Assembly: GCA_900617975.1 (NCBI GenBank) | Contig: UZAE01012020.1 | Span: forward strand, 30,404-94,403 | Reading direction: 5' to 3' | Source of the DNA: Rodentolepis nana | Lineage: Eukaryota > Platyhelminthes > Cestoda > Cyclophyllidea > Hymenolepididae | Length of the DNA: 64,000 bases | In this document: positions 39,026 to 50,560 of the stretch, one piece after another | Numbering within the stretch: the stretch's first letter is position 1 | Layout: each line of letters begins with the position of its first letter | Program-made: the position numbers and the translations under genes | The notes under the pieces: generated by a model | The model's input: only the letters and a program-made list of their open reading frames with translations | Told to the model about the DNA's origin: nothing | Database searches by the model: none

Positions 39026-39860
39026 ATGAAAGAACAGGACGTGCACTTCCGACCCATTTTATTGTATTACTTCCGAAAAGGCAAGAACGCATCGCAAGCA
39101 CAAAAGAAGTTATGTGCCGTATATGAAGATGAAGCGGTGAGGAAGAAAGGCAGTGTCGAAATTGGTTTGAAAGATTTTGTTCGTTCGATTTTTCACTGAA
39201 AAATTCACAACGATCTGGCCGTCCAGTCGAAGTAGATGAAACCCATATCAAGGCCATTATCGATTCAAATCGTCACAGCACAACACGAGATATTGCAGAG
39301 AAGCTCAATGTGTCGCATACATGCATTGAAAAAAATGAAAAACCCTTGGTTATGTCAAGAAACTTGATTTATGGATCCCTCACCAGTTAAAAGAAATTCA
39401 TTTGACGCAACGGATTAGCATCTGTGATTCGCCGCTACTGAAACGCAATGAGAATGATCCATTTCCGAGGAAGAACCTAGTTACTGGCGACGAAAAGTGG
39501 ATAGTTTATAAGAATGTTACTCGCAAGAGATCATGGGTGAAGCAAGATCAACCAGCCCAAACAGTATCAAAAGCAGCAGAGATTCACCAAAAAAGATTAT
39601 GCTGTGAGTCTGGTGGGATCACAAAGGAATTTTGTATTTTGAACTCATGCCGCAGAACCAAACGATAAATTCAAATGTGTATGTTGAAGAACTCGATAAA
39701 CTGAAGGATGAAATTGAAGATAAGCGGCCGGCATTATCAAATCGGCGGAAGGGTGTTGTTTTTCATCATGATAACGCAAGGCCTCACACACCTTTGGTTA
39801 CTTGGCAAAAATTATTGGAACTGGGTTGGGATGTTTTGTCACACCCACCATATAGCCCTN
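39026..39860 (+). pseudogene. mariner transposase, frameshifted and cut short
   Basis: It opens MKEQDVHFR as in the other copies, then loses frame near 39132, where GAAGCGGTGAGGAAG replaces the GAAGCCTTAAAAG of copy 1. It also has the shared break at GAAAAAAATG with a TGA in the following frame, and the short A-run shared with copy 2. VTGDEKW and HHDNARPH are recognisable. The coding sequence stops at the N before the third Asp. Confidence 0.9.
39860..39860. other. Single ambiguous base (N), probable assembly gap
   Basis: This is the only N noticed in the window. Left of it is mariner; right of it (TGGCAAAACTGTGATATGG) is unrelated. Distances across this point should not be trusted. Confidence 0.85.
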
Positions 39861-40336
39861 TGGCAAAACTGTGATATGGTTGTATACATATACTAGAAAT
39901 ATTTTATTTCTAATCAAGAGAGGAATTTCTTTTATGATAACTAAAATCCAAAAAATTACCTAATTAGATTCCGTAGTAATAAAGCAATAAATAACAATGC
40001 ACACCCGCAATAAGCTATATCATAATCCTAGAAACGGGACTAATTCATCATTAAAATGGCAAAATAAGGGAATTTCAGATCCCATGAGAGTTCATCTACA
40101 TAAATTTCAAACAAAATAAACAACCGTGAGTCAAGACAATAATAGTTTCCTTCACTTAGACATGACACTACTAATTGAATTTTTATCTTAAAAACTTCAT
40201 CTACCACATTTCTACTAGGTTCTTATTAGACAAGAATTTGCTCCAAAATAATGAAAGAACCTTGTCTATTAGCTTTTACTAATATTTTAAATAAGGAAAT
40301 TGAGTTGAATTCTTTAATTTTCTAATTGTTGTTCTC
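39861..40336. other. AT-rich intergenic DNA
   Basis: Nothing recognised between the broken mariner and the next SINE copy, apart from the left target duplication at 40324-40336. Confidence 0.5.
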
Positions 40337-40660
40337 ATGGGGTGTGCGATAGACTTACCTCCACGTGGTGCACTCTGGACAACGTATATTCATACGGCAA
40401 AAAAGTCTATTAACCGGCAGTTGACTTCTCACTTCAAATTACCATCACCCCACTGTTTGTCATAGTTGACTACTTTCACAGTACTCACCCCGCCTTTATT
40501 CTACCTTTTCTACCTTCGTCTCTGAAACACTCTTCTGTTTCCTCCCCCCCCTTCTCGACGTTTTATTCACTTTGATGTCCCTTCCCCTCTGCGAAGCCTG
40601 AAGTCAACTAAAGGGCTAATGATAACCATCAAAACGCCTGCCATTTGATATAAATAAATA
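40337..40660 (+). mobile_element. SINE-like retroposon copy 8 with 13-bp target-site duplication
   Basis: The clearest insertion in the window. AATTGTTGTTCTC occurs exactly at 40324-40336 and 40661-40673, bounding an element that starts ATGGGGTGTGCGATAGACTT and ends ATTTGATATAAATAAATA. The head stems ATAGACTT / AAGTCTAT and CGTAT / ATACG are both perfect in this copy. It is the nearest repeat upstream of the receptor gene, about 0.8 kb before its first coding exon. Confidence 0.95.
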
Positions 40661-41471
40661 AATTGTTGTTCTCTTTATTTTTTTACAACTTAATTTTACT
40701 TTGTTGCGGTGTATATTTGCGGAACTTAATCAGCTTTCTCAATTTTGAATAATAATGATAATTGTCAGAAAAAATATTTTAATCTTAAAATGCATAATTT
40801 TCAAGACATTACATGGAAATTTAATATAAATATAGACGGACCATCGTTATTGAAGTAAGGAAACAATTAGCTATTAGGAAGGACATTTCATTTTTTAACT
40901 CAATTTCTTTTCAAATCTTTAATCTATAAGAAATTTTAAAAAAAGACCCACCGCAAGTGTCATCCGAAGTTAGTGTCATTATCTAATTAACGAATCATAT
41001 TTCAGACAAGCATTGAAGGTGAATGTATGCATATCGGTTAGTAATATTTGGAATTCAATAAATCACTTTAAATTAAAAATTTATTAACACTAATTATTTT
41101 ATTTTCAAGTCTATCTAATTTGTTTGATTAATTAAGAAAATTGTAATAGCAATGTTAATGGCCTACGTGAATTTCATCAGAACAATATTGCTTAGAGTGC
41201 TTAATTGGACGAAGATAAACAGTGTTCTGGTCAAAGATCAGTGCGAATTGGCCATGAACCATAACAACAGAACGGTACTGGTCCACACACTCAACCAAAC
41301 CTCTGACTTCACGTTGATTGGCTGGTCAATTCTCGTGGTTTTCATGGCTCGCGGGATAAAATGAGAGCCTCGCATAACCCGCTTGAAAAAAGCTAAATTC
41401 ACAATTCCTTATTGCGCACAGTGATGACGATTGTTCTTTAATATTACTTCATTTAAAACGTAGTTAGTAGA
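40661..41471. other. Region upstream of the receptor gene
   Basis: Presumed promoter and 5' untranslated DNA of the receptor gene. I see no convincing TATA box or initiator. A GC-richer open frame at 41152-41364 lies in it. An in-frame TAA at 41454-41456 supports 41472 as the first usable start in the exon 1 frame. Confidence 0.45.
41152..41364 (+). other. Upstream open frame with three N-glycosylation sequons
   Basis: A 70-codon frame from ATG 41152 to TGA 41362-41364, richer in G and C than its surroundings. It contains NWT, NNRT and NQTS sequons, unusual density for chance. It is in the same orientation as, and 107 bp before, the receptor start, but no splice pair joins it convincingly to exon 1. 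It may be an upstream open frame in the 5' leader, part of an alternative first exon, or coincidence. Confidence 0.25.
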
Positions 41472-41663
41472 ATGGCGGCTATGATTTCCCCCGAATGGAG
41501 AGCAACTCCAAACACTGATAATCGGACGATTGCCGGCTTTGAAGTCGCCTATTCTTGGACGCATTTCTATATTGTTTCTGTCTTTCTTGGATTCCTAATT
41601 ATTTGTATTATTTGTGGAAATGCTTTGGTCGTTCTAGCCGTCCTCACTGAACGGCACCTCAGG
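41472..41663 (+). CDS. 5-HT1-like aminergic GPCR, exon 1 (N-terminus and TM1)
   Basis: First coding exon of a rhodopsin-family (class A) receptor expected in the plasma membrane. It encodes residues 1-64. The extracellular N-terminus is short, without a signal peptide, and has one N-glycosylation site (N17-R-T). TM1 spans about residues 32-58 and carries the class A GN motif (N50, position 1.50). The start is chosen at ATG 41472 because a TAA stop lies 18 bases upstream in frame and the context is AGAATGG. The exon ends CTCAGG followed by the donor GTAAGC, in phase 0. It joins exon 2 to give HLR-VVSNYL, the usual TM1-TM2 loop of amine receptors. Confidence 0.88.
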
Positions 41664-42694
41664 GTAAGCCATCTCACTTGAAACATTAGAATAATAATTT
41701 TGAATTTTGAATTTTAATGTTTATATACAGATATATAGCTTTGCTCAAATTACATTGGCTATCTATAAATTGAATGGGTTTTAAACCAAGTTGGTTTAAA
41801 ACAATTTTCTCCTCAATTAACTATTCAGACAAGCGTAAATAGGACGATGTCACTTTCACAATCATCTACTATTAAAGACGGTAATTCCAAGTTATCCTAC
41901 AAATTGTTAACAAGTAGAGGATCTAATCTTTATGACTGGGCATTCAAAAAGTTAACAATAACCCTCAAAACATCTGGATAAATATTACAAGTCGCATTCA
42001 CTTGGATCAAGGCTCTATTTATCATTGCCAACTTCAAACAAATAATCTTTCTATTATGTAGGCGCATTAATGCAGTAAAATAGTGCATTCAATTAATCCA
42101 CTTACGGCAAAATATGGAAATAAAATTTCAATTTCTTTAAAAATACCTTTAGCATATTTTGAAAATATTTAAAATAAATAGTAAGGCGTTTTATTTGGAA
42201 CACAGTTTATTCAATTTATTGCTTATTGAATTAAATTTAAATATTTTTTTAAAAATAATTTCTATGTCGATAATCATAGAGAAGAAGTTAAAAAAAATAA
42301 TCATGTTTACCTGGAATTCTCGTGAAGAAATTTATTTTGTTTTCACATACCACTTACGTTAATGTCACTTACGAGCATTATATATGGACTGGTAGATTAG
42401 CAATATTTTGAAAAATAATTGACCTTTCCGAAATATCTCGAGCATTACATAAATCATATGTTATATAAAATTCATTTATCTGTAGAGTGAAGTTAATTCG
42501 AATTTAACCTGATTCAGACACTTCTTTCCTAACACCTAAACTTCTCACTTCTTTTCGTGAATACTTATGGAATGAATTGACGCCTCTAACTTAGTCTGCA
42601 ATCATTTTTTTTTAAAATAACACAAGTCCAATCAAAGCGCATATTTTGCAAACAGCAATAGTAAGTGACATTAGTCTATGCTTGCTATTTTTAG
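41664..42694 (+). other. Intron 1 of the receptor gene (phase 0)
   Basis: A 1031-bp intron with donor GTAAGC and acceptor CTATTTTTAG. No repeat copy or RNA gene is recognised within it. The frame at 42159-42362 is low-complexity AT-rich sequence. Confidence 0.8.
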
Positions 42695-42803
42695 GTCGTG
42701 TCGAATTATTTAATTCTCAGTTTAGCCGTGGCGGACCTCCTTGTGGCCGTCATTGTAATGCCACTTAGTGTCGTACACGAAGTATCCAAAGTTTGGTGGC
42801 TCG
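42695..42803 (+). CDS. 5-HT1-like aminergic GPCR, exon 2 (TM2)
   Basis: A 109-base exon too short to stand out as an open frame. It encodes residues 65-100 and the first base of codon 101. It holds all of TM2, with the class A LAVAD motif (D78, position 2.50) and VMPLSVVHEVSKVWWLG into the first extracellular loop. VMPL..V.E....W.LG is the pattern I associate with 5-HT1-type receptors. The acceptor is TTTTTAG and the donor GTGAGT, in phase 1. The split Gly codon is completed by the first two bases of exon 3. Confidence 0.88.
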
Positions 42804-45800
42804 GTGAGTAGATGTCATTTCTAATGCATTAATTGAATTTAATTTTCAATGTATTAGTAGATTATCTCTGCTCACAATTAGCAGTTTTATTTTATTGGAA
42901 TTATTATTAAAGTGCCTTAAAGGACATCTCGTTTTAAAAGGCGGTCAAATTTTAACTAAATCTTAAACGGACAAACAAATATCAGATTTAATAACTATTG
43001 AATCAATCGCAAGATTATGCATCGTTTTTAACTTAAATCAAAACTCTTTTTTTAGTCTTCTGTGGATCTAAAAATTTTTATTCAAGCTTATCATAAAATT
43101 TACATATTGTGAGCACATAAAATTATTTCGCTGAACATAAAAAAAATCTCAAGAATTTATCCTAAAAATTTGAAAAACTTTTTTTCTTATTTGATTTTTA
43201 AAATTTTTGCTGAATAAGTGGCCACAACTTTGACATTCATTGACATTCCAGGTTGAAGCTTAAATGTTTATGAAATTATTCACTTTTCTGGGAAAGCTTT
43301 CATTCTACTGAAATATATAAATTTGAATTCTCTCTAAAGTGAACTAATTTTAATAGCATACCGGATTAATGTTAGAAACTATATTTATTGAGTTTATTTT
43401 TGAGAACATTTAAAGATGCATATCAACGTTTTAATTTTTCAAAAATTGTTTCATAAATTGTAAGCTGCCCCGCTTTCATGTTCTGAATTATCTCATAATC
43501 AATGGATTAATATAAAGATGAAGTAATTTTACATTTATGAATTTATATTTGTTTCATGCAATGTTGGATTAATGAATATTATAAATAATAGAAATAAAGG
43601 AGATAACTTCGTTACAATAACATTAACAAAATTCCCATTTACTAGATTGTTACTCGTTAAAGAAATAACATTGCTAGTTTGTGAGTTATTGTTTAGTTGT
43701 AATGGAAATACCTTAAATTATTGTGGTTTATTCCGTGTTAATATTACCTTCTGCGGCGTAGTATGCTCTTAGTAAGTCAATACAGGGGCACAAATGTTTA
43801 GTTCTCTGACATTTTCAACAATACGGAAACAGCCATTTTCTCAATTTACTCAACAATTATTGCACTTTGTTATTGCTAACACAGAGTTAATAACAGCCTT
43901 TTGTCACACACGTTAAGGTCTTGCCTCAATCATGGACAAACCTGCTTGAGAAACCGTCCAATCAGAAAGGCAAACTGTCTGGACGTACAATATTCGTTTT
44001 AATGTCACAATAGCATAATTGCATAGACTAGAACCAAAATGAATTATATCGGAAAATGCTGAGTCATCATTTCTGCCGCGAATCAAGTGATGAATGCAGC
44101 AGAACGCACACAATTGAGGAAGGTGTTGCTGATATTCGACAAGTAAACGCTACTCTCTGGTTGTGCGTTGACTATTTTATTGGTCTAAATGAAGCATAAA
44201 AGACAATTTATTAGCGTCTACCAATTCTGTAGCATACTTTCTCGATGCTGATTATAAATATATTGTTATGTTTGATTTATCAGAGGATCAATTGCAAATC
44301 AAATTTTCACCGGATTCAATTGTGCTACGGAATATTGTCAATCATTGCGGCCTATATAAATAAACAAAATCTTTAATATGCCTAAAAATGGAATTCGTTA
44401 TTTTCAAGGGTTTCATGAATAACATGATATTTTGGCATTCTTGCACTGCTGCAAGAATAGTTGGCGTAATCGTTATCAGAATTATAGTCTTGAATTATTT
44501 CAAACTTTTACCTTCTGCCTGAATTGCATGCCTTATAATCGACTTTGGTTGAGTATCTAAGATGGATCTTTGGTTGCAAAGGCTATCTGTTTTGCTTATG
44601 AAATCATCGAGTATTACAGGAATGCCACTCGCTATAGTGAGCATCAAATACAGCTCTTTCATTTCTTAGCTACTGCAGTACTTTTTTGTGCTGACATTGG
44701 ATAATATTCAGGCTCCAGCTAATGTGTTTCTGAGAAAGGATGCTAAATAGAACTGCTTTCCCACTTGCAATAGAGCTTTCACATAACTAATGAACATGCA
44801 AACTGATATGCTGCTTTTGCATTACAATCCACAAGTACCAATGAGAGAGGTTGTTAATGCTTGGAACTATTATGGCCTTGTCGTTATCCTCTGTGTTTTC
44901 TATAAAGGCTCATGAAATTTCTTCGCGAATCCACTCGAACTCTTAGTCCAAATGAAATGAAATGCAGTCTGATTGATTATACGTATATTCATTTGTTGAG
45001 CCCCATTATTCAATTTCGTAAATTTTTCGCACATTTTTTATGGCAGCTGATTCAATGCTCTCTTCAAAAGCGTATACATTCCATGTTCAGGGATAAATCA
45101 GTTCAAAAAAGTACAAAATTGGGGATGCAATTTTATCGCCATGAAAAGACATATTGAAATCGTTCGAATAATGCCTTAAATATATATGAAGGTGAAAAAA
45201 TATAATCTATATTAAAAACTAAATATAATGTCCAATTTTTTAAATCATCAACTTGGCAATCTATGATTTTTTAACTTAAGGGATTTTAATATTGAACTTA
45301 CTGGCGCGTGGCATAAAATTGTAAAACACCCCTTGTGAAAAAAAATATATATTTATAATTTCATTTCAATAAGTGGTACAAAGTGGTATAAAATCATAAC
45401 TGAGAAATCCAAAATGATCAACAATTATTGTTGGATTTTCGAGACGATTTCAATCATTGTCAAGAAGATTGAACTATATAGGTTCTAGTCATTATTATGA
45501 CCAATGATCCTAATGTAATTGATTATTATTCAAGCAAAATTCCTCACAGTAAAACCATTTTTCTAACCATATATATGCATATATAGGAGTAGTTTTCCCT
45601 TAATAAGTTTTTAAACAGTTCTGTGACACTTTATCTTTGCCCACTTTAGAAAAATGGCTATTTGTTTATTTTCCATTTACATCCAATAGATAGATTATTT
45701 TTTTCTCGATGAGATAAGTTAAGATGAGCCATTTATTTGGTTAAAATTTCATTTGATTGATATTCTTACTGAATTTGACTTGCAATATTACCAAGTCCCT

Positions 45801-48598
45801 TCCAATGCGTGATCAACTGGGTCTCAAGAAACTCAAAAAAATTTGTTAAAAAAATAATAAACAGTTTTTTTATTATTATGACATTTTTACTCTAATCGTA
45901 CAAGCTTGCTGATTCTTTTTATTGACATGTAGAATAATTACTAAAAATAGGCTTCAAAAAACTCAGATCATTTGAGTCATTGAATTCGTTCACTCAATAG
46001 TCAAGTAACTGCAAGTTCCCCTCTCTGGTTTGGAGCATATTTTTGACCATATTTTACGGGTACTTTTGGCCGATCGATTAATGGTGATATTCGACTTTGC
46101 TACTTCATATAGTTTTAACAATTCAAAAATTTTGAAAGTTTAAAAAATTTTGAAAGAGTTATGGGAATGCATACAATTAATTCCTTAAGCTTAATTCAAT
46201 CATTTTCAAAAAGCTGTCATTCCTCTCAATGCCTCCTGACTTTCAGAAGTTAATGATTAATTTATTGAATTGAATTCATGATTTTACCAATTCAATGACT
46301 TCGCATCAGTGAAAAATGAAAGGCCATTATTACTCAATAGATTGATCGAAGTGTGTAAATTTGACGTGCAATTATAGTACACATAATGAAAAAAGTTATT
46401 CTATTTATATGAAACTTACAAAGTATGTCATATGGTTTTCTATTTTATAGCGATAATTTATGTCAGTGACTGTCTTGATAATTCTTCACTAGGATATCAA
46501 AATCAGTATTTATTTATTTAAAATGTTAAAATTAGTGGAGTCTATCATTGAAATTTAACCAGATTTCTCATATTTAAATTTACTTACTATATTCAAATTA
46601 ATGATATGACTAATTTACTATCATTTATTTTATCTCATTTGCACTTAAAAAGTAAAGAATATTCATTAAATACTTGCTCCTTACTTCATACGTTTAAATT
46701 TCCAAATCATTAGTTTGCTGGCATAGATGTAAGAAATTTTAAGCAATTTGCCAGTGCGTTACAAATGAAATTTCGGTTACATTCTTTTTTTTCTAAATAT
46801 TTCCTAATAAATAAGGTGAATAATGTAAGTAAAGCGTTATAAAGAAGTAAATTGATAGCTATCTCCTCATCAGTGCTCACAACAGAGTGTCGTTTTGAAA
46901 TTAATTAACTTCATAGACATATGTTCACGCTAAATAATATACAAAATTAATGATTCAGAATATTTCTATTTATACATTTTATGAGTTATGGAAAGGAAAA
47001 ATCATTAAAAATTCACCGAATCAACAGTTTTTGGAACAATGGTTAGAATTAATATAGTGTTAGCACCTTGTAGTAAAATACATGCTGTTTTTAACTAGTT
47101 TGGCGAAATGGGAACAATTTTGACTGTCAACTTTAAGAATTGGATGATTGGAAGCCAGATCAAATATTTTGTTGCAGTTTCTACCTCCCAGGCACTAAAT
47201 GTTTGTTTATCTAGTTGTGTCAACTCCCTGTGGAGAAATATTCACTTGAAATATTGGTTACTCAGGAAAAAATATTTATCAATTTGTGTATAAACAGAAC
47301 TTTCTGATAGGAAATCGGCATTTGAGCTAAAATAAATGTCTTCACCTTGTGCCCAAGCAGCTGTATCTTAAATAAATTTTAATAAAGCTTAGTATTAAAC
47401 TTAATTAAATTTTAGAGAAATATTGACACCCTATATAAATCTATCAATAGTGCGACTATTTGAATGTGAAAATATGCCTGAATATATGGATTAACCATCA
47501 AATTTCCTCAACTTTCAACAAGTCCTGGATACCCATAACATGAATTAGCTAGCATCACAAGAAATAAAATGTGCAGTATGAAAAATAATTGCAATAGCGA
47601 TTTTCAACCACGAATGAATCGATTTGCATTCTCAATGCAGGCTGAAATTTTATAAATCTAAGTTAATGACAGATTTTTGATTATGCAACTGCACTGTATC
47701 TCATCTATGACCGACTTAGGGCCTTTGATTAATAATGCGCCCTGTACGCTTGCCATTCACCTATTAAGAAAGAAATATTGCCAAAACCTTACAAAAGAAT
47801 TTTAAAAAACGAAAAAAATGATCTCAATACATCTGTCATATTAAGTTGCACCAGTTTCAATAATTTAATTTACTATTTCTCCATCTGAGATAACTCGTTC
47901 AAGATGAGGTGTTCTCACCAATACCTATTGCAAGCAACAGCATTTTCTACTAAGTTACCACTTGTCAATATTTGACACTTCTGAATGATTAGGAGACAAG
48001 ACGAGAAAGAAATAAGAAGTACAATTGGAATAGGAGCAAGAATATATCGCACTGTACTGAGCGGGCAAGATATGATTTACGTGAGCGAGTTGAAAGATTT
48101 TCATCAAGAATTCATTCCGAGCTGATCAACTAACCAAAACTCTCCGACAAACACTCATAAAACTCCTGAAGTACTCCAGAAAAGGAAGCAAAAGGAATTA
48201 TTACTAGTCCCTGATTTATATTTTAATGCTTCTCCGTTGAGAGTTATATCAGTTTTTTGTGAAAATCTACCATAAGCTTTTCAAATCATTCTTATTATTT
48301 TATAAATGTGAACAAGGAATTATTTGAAAGGACATCTTTTTTTAAAGGTGCTAACGATTTAACAAGTTTCTATTCAATAATTTGATATATATATTTCCAG
48401 TCCGAAACCCTCTTCTTCGCCAAAATTTAAATACCATTCATTATCCAAAGTTGGTTCTCTTGTATACGTTTTTAAGTGGATGCTTGAAAACAAATGAATA
48501 ATAAATAATACAAATTTATTGAATTGGTTCAGAAATATTAAATTGCCGTTAGTAATTTATTAAAATTGTCTACTTTATCTATTTTTTATTTTCCCCAG
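42804..48598 (+). other. Intron 2 of the receptor gene (phase 1)
   Basis: A 5795-bp intron with donor GTGAGT and a strong polypyrimidine acceptor (TTTTTTATTTTCCCCAG). It contains no recognisable SINE, mariner or LINE piece. Somewhat GC-richer patches near 43.9-44.2 and 44.5-45.1 kb contain short frames (43913-44113 -, 44912-45157 +) without motifs. They could be regulatory but nothing in the sequence proves it. Confidence 0.75.
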
Positions 48599-50121
48599 GA
48601 TTACCTCTATGCGATCTTTGGATATGCGCGGACGTATTGTTATGTACAGCCTCAACACTCCATCTCTGTGCAATTGCAATCGAACGGGCTCTAGCGGTGA
48701 GCAATCTTGCCTACCTTCGACATCGGCCTGCAAGCTTCATTCTAATCATGATTGGCATATGCTGGATCCTTGCAGCAATGGTTAGCCTTCCTGCACGCTT
48801 TCATCCGAGGCGTAATCTCGTAATCCCTGAGGTCATTTACAATGGGGTGTGCGAAGTCAACATGGAGAAGGGATTTACTATTTACTCTAATCTACTTGCC
48901 TTCGATATACCAATGATCTTCACTGTCCTAATGTATGTGCGAATTTACTTTGCTGCACGAAAGCATATACGAAAAAAGCACTTTTCAAAGTATCACACTA
49001 ATTCCAATAATGCAGCAAATGAAACGAGCAAGAAGAATAATTTTGTCTATCAACCCCCAATTACTCCTGAAGGCAAAGAAGGTCACCAGTACTGTTGCCA
49101 CTGCTGTGGATACGTAATGGAGACCAAGTTTCACAAAGGCGGTACTATGTTTAAACTCGGTTTAACGAGACGTTCAGAATTTCAGTGTTCAAGTTCATCT
49201 GAAAAACCGACAATAACTACAACAGCAGAACCACCTGAAACAGTAGTTGCTGCAGCAGTTTCGGCCATGAAAATTGCGGCGACAATGATCAGAACCACAA
49301 AAGAACCCGAATGGGGAAATTGTGACTATGAAAGTTCAGGAAGTGATGAGACCTTCCAGTTAAATACACTTAGCGCTGTTAAGAACTCTACCTTTGAAGA
49401 AGTGTCAAGCGATGAAGACGAAAAGGCGATTAAAATTCGTGCACTAACATATGAAATCATTAGAAATTATCATAAAAAGAAGGAAATCAATGCAAACGCT
49501 TTAAATCCCGACACGACGGTCTCCCAAGATGCGTCAATATACACCAATCATTCCTCCATCCTCTTTGCCGATGAGAATTCTAAACCCAATTCGCTTTCCT
49601 CAAGTGTGTATTCTACCTTGATGCACAATTCAGATTCTAGAGAATTAGAAAGTGTAAGTAGAAATGATGACCCTCAAAAACCGATGAAGAATTTCCTTCC
49701 CCTGAGTATGTACTACAAAAGGAAGCGCCAGCAGCGTTGGCTTGAGCAGAGCGTTGTGTTGAATAAGAAGGCCACAGAAGTGATGAAGCATTTATCAGTC
49801 AATGAACCAGATCTGGAAATCAGACAAGAAGAGGAGCGTTATATGCGAGAACGTATTGAGCAAAAGCGTGAAAGGAAGACTGTGCGAACTCTGGCCATAA
49901 TTACGGGATGCTTTGTTCTATGTTGGTTGCCTTTCAATCTCAATGCCCTACTCTCTCCGTTTATTGGTCGAATACATCCAGTTGGTGTGTCATTTTTACT
50001 TTGGTTAGGCTATACAAATTCATTACTCAACCCCATCATCTACACCATATTCTCTAAGGAGTTCCGCTGTGCCTTTCGACGAATTATCTGTCAAGGTCCA
50101 CGATTAAATTGTTTTCGATGA
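48599..50121 (+). CDS. 5-HT1-like aminergic GPCR, exon 3 (TM3 to C-terminus)
   Basis: Encodes residues 101-607. TM3 has C105 (partner of C185 in loop 2), the amine-binding D112 (3.32) and CTAS, but E129-R130-A131 stands where D-R-Y is normal. TM4 has W156. TM5 has S197, N198, A201 and P205, so of the usual 5.42/5.43/5.46 hydroxyl positions only 5.42 is Ser. Loop 3 (about 222-525) is very long, with a CCHCC cluster (266-270), Ser-rich and acidic patches (298-302, 367-375) and a basic, possibly helical end. TM6 has TLAIITG, C542-W543-L-P545-F546 and N547 (6.52, normally Phe). TM7 has W569, Y572 and N578-P579-I-I-Y582. The tail is short with C598, a possible palmitoylation site. The pattern TLAIITG...CWLPF...LWLGY.NS..NPIIYTIFS.EFR fits 5-HT1 receptors best and would predict Gi/o coupling. 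Octopamine, tyramine or dopamine receptor is the alternative. Confidence 0.88.
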
Positions 50122-50554
50122 GTCAGTCTTTTGGATTCAATTCTTCTTCTCTAATGCATTCTGATCAAATAGCCTTCTAATTTTCACCCGCCAATGAGTT
50201 CAATTTATGCAAAACAAAAATCCGTTCTCCTTTTATAATTCACATCCTACAGCCCCAAAGTCATACCGTATTTGGCATATTTTGAACGCTCGGATTATTT
50301 TATCTATAAAATTATGTGAAAGTGGAGAATTTCTTTCTCAAATGAAGGAAGCCCATTAGTTAATTGGCTTAAGTAATTAATTTAATCTTTTAAAGGAGAT
50401 TATAATAGAAAGCGTGGTCAATTAGAGGCACTGCTCATTACGGACGAATTATTGACATTGTCAATAATATAATTTATTTCCAGAGCATCCATCTCATTCT
50501 CTAATTAAGAATCATCAAAAATAGTATTCAGCTTTGAAACTATAGTTATTGGAT

Positions 50555-50560
50555 AATAAA
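50555..50560 (+). promoter_or_regulatory. Candidate polyadenylation signal
   Basis: AATAAA 434 bases after the receptor stop codon. It is the first canonical hexamer I noticed downstream. In AT-rich DNA this motif is common, so the assignment is weak. Confidence 0.25.

Larger units (their letters stand above)
38844..39860 (+). mobile_element. mariner (DD34D) element, copy 3, truncated at a single N
   Basis: It begins after TA (38842-38843) with the mariner left end TTGGGTTGGCAACTAAGTCA. It runs in register with the other copies to CATATAGCCCT, where the sequence has one N (39860) followed by non-mariner DNA. The last 280 bp or so of the element, including the third catalytic Asp and the right end, are absent. 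The coincidence of the break with the only ambiguous base suggests an assembly join rather than a biological deletion. Confidence 0.93.

Noticed and set aside
43913..45157. Possible nested genes in receptor intron 2
   Set aside because: The frames at 43913-44113 (-) and 44912-45157 (+) are under 85 codons, lack motifs, and lack visible promoters or splice structure.
48935..49117. 60-codon frame inside receptor exon 3
   Set aside because: It is out of frame with the receptor, has no motif, and overlaps conserved receptor coding sequence.
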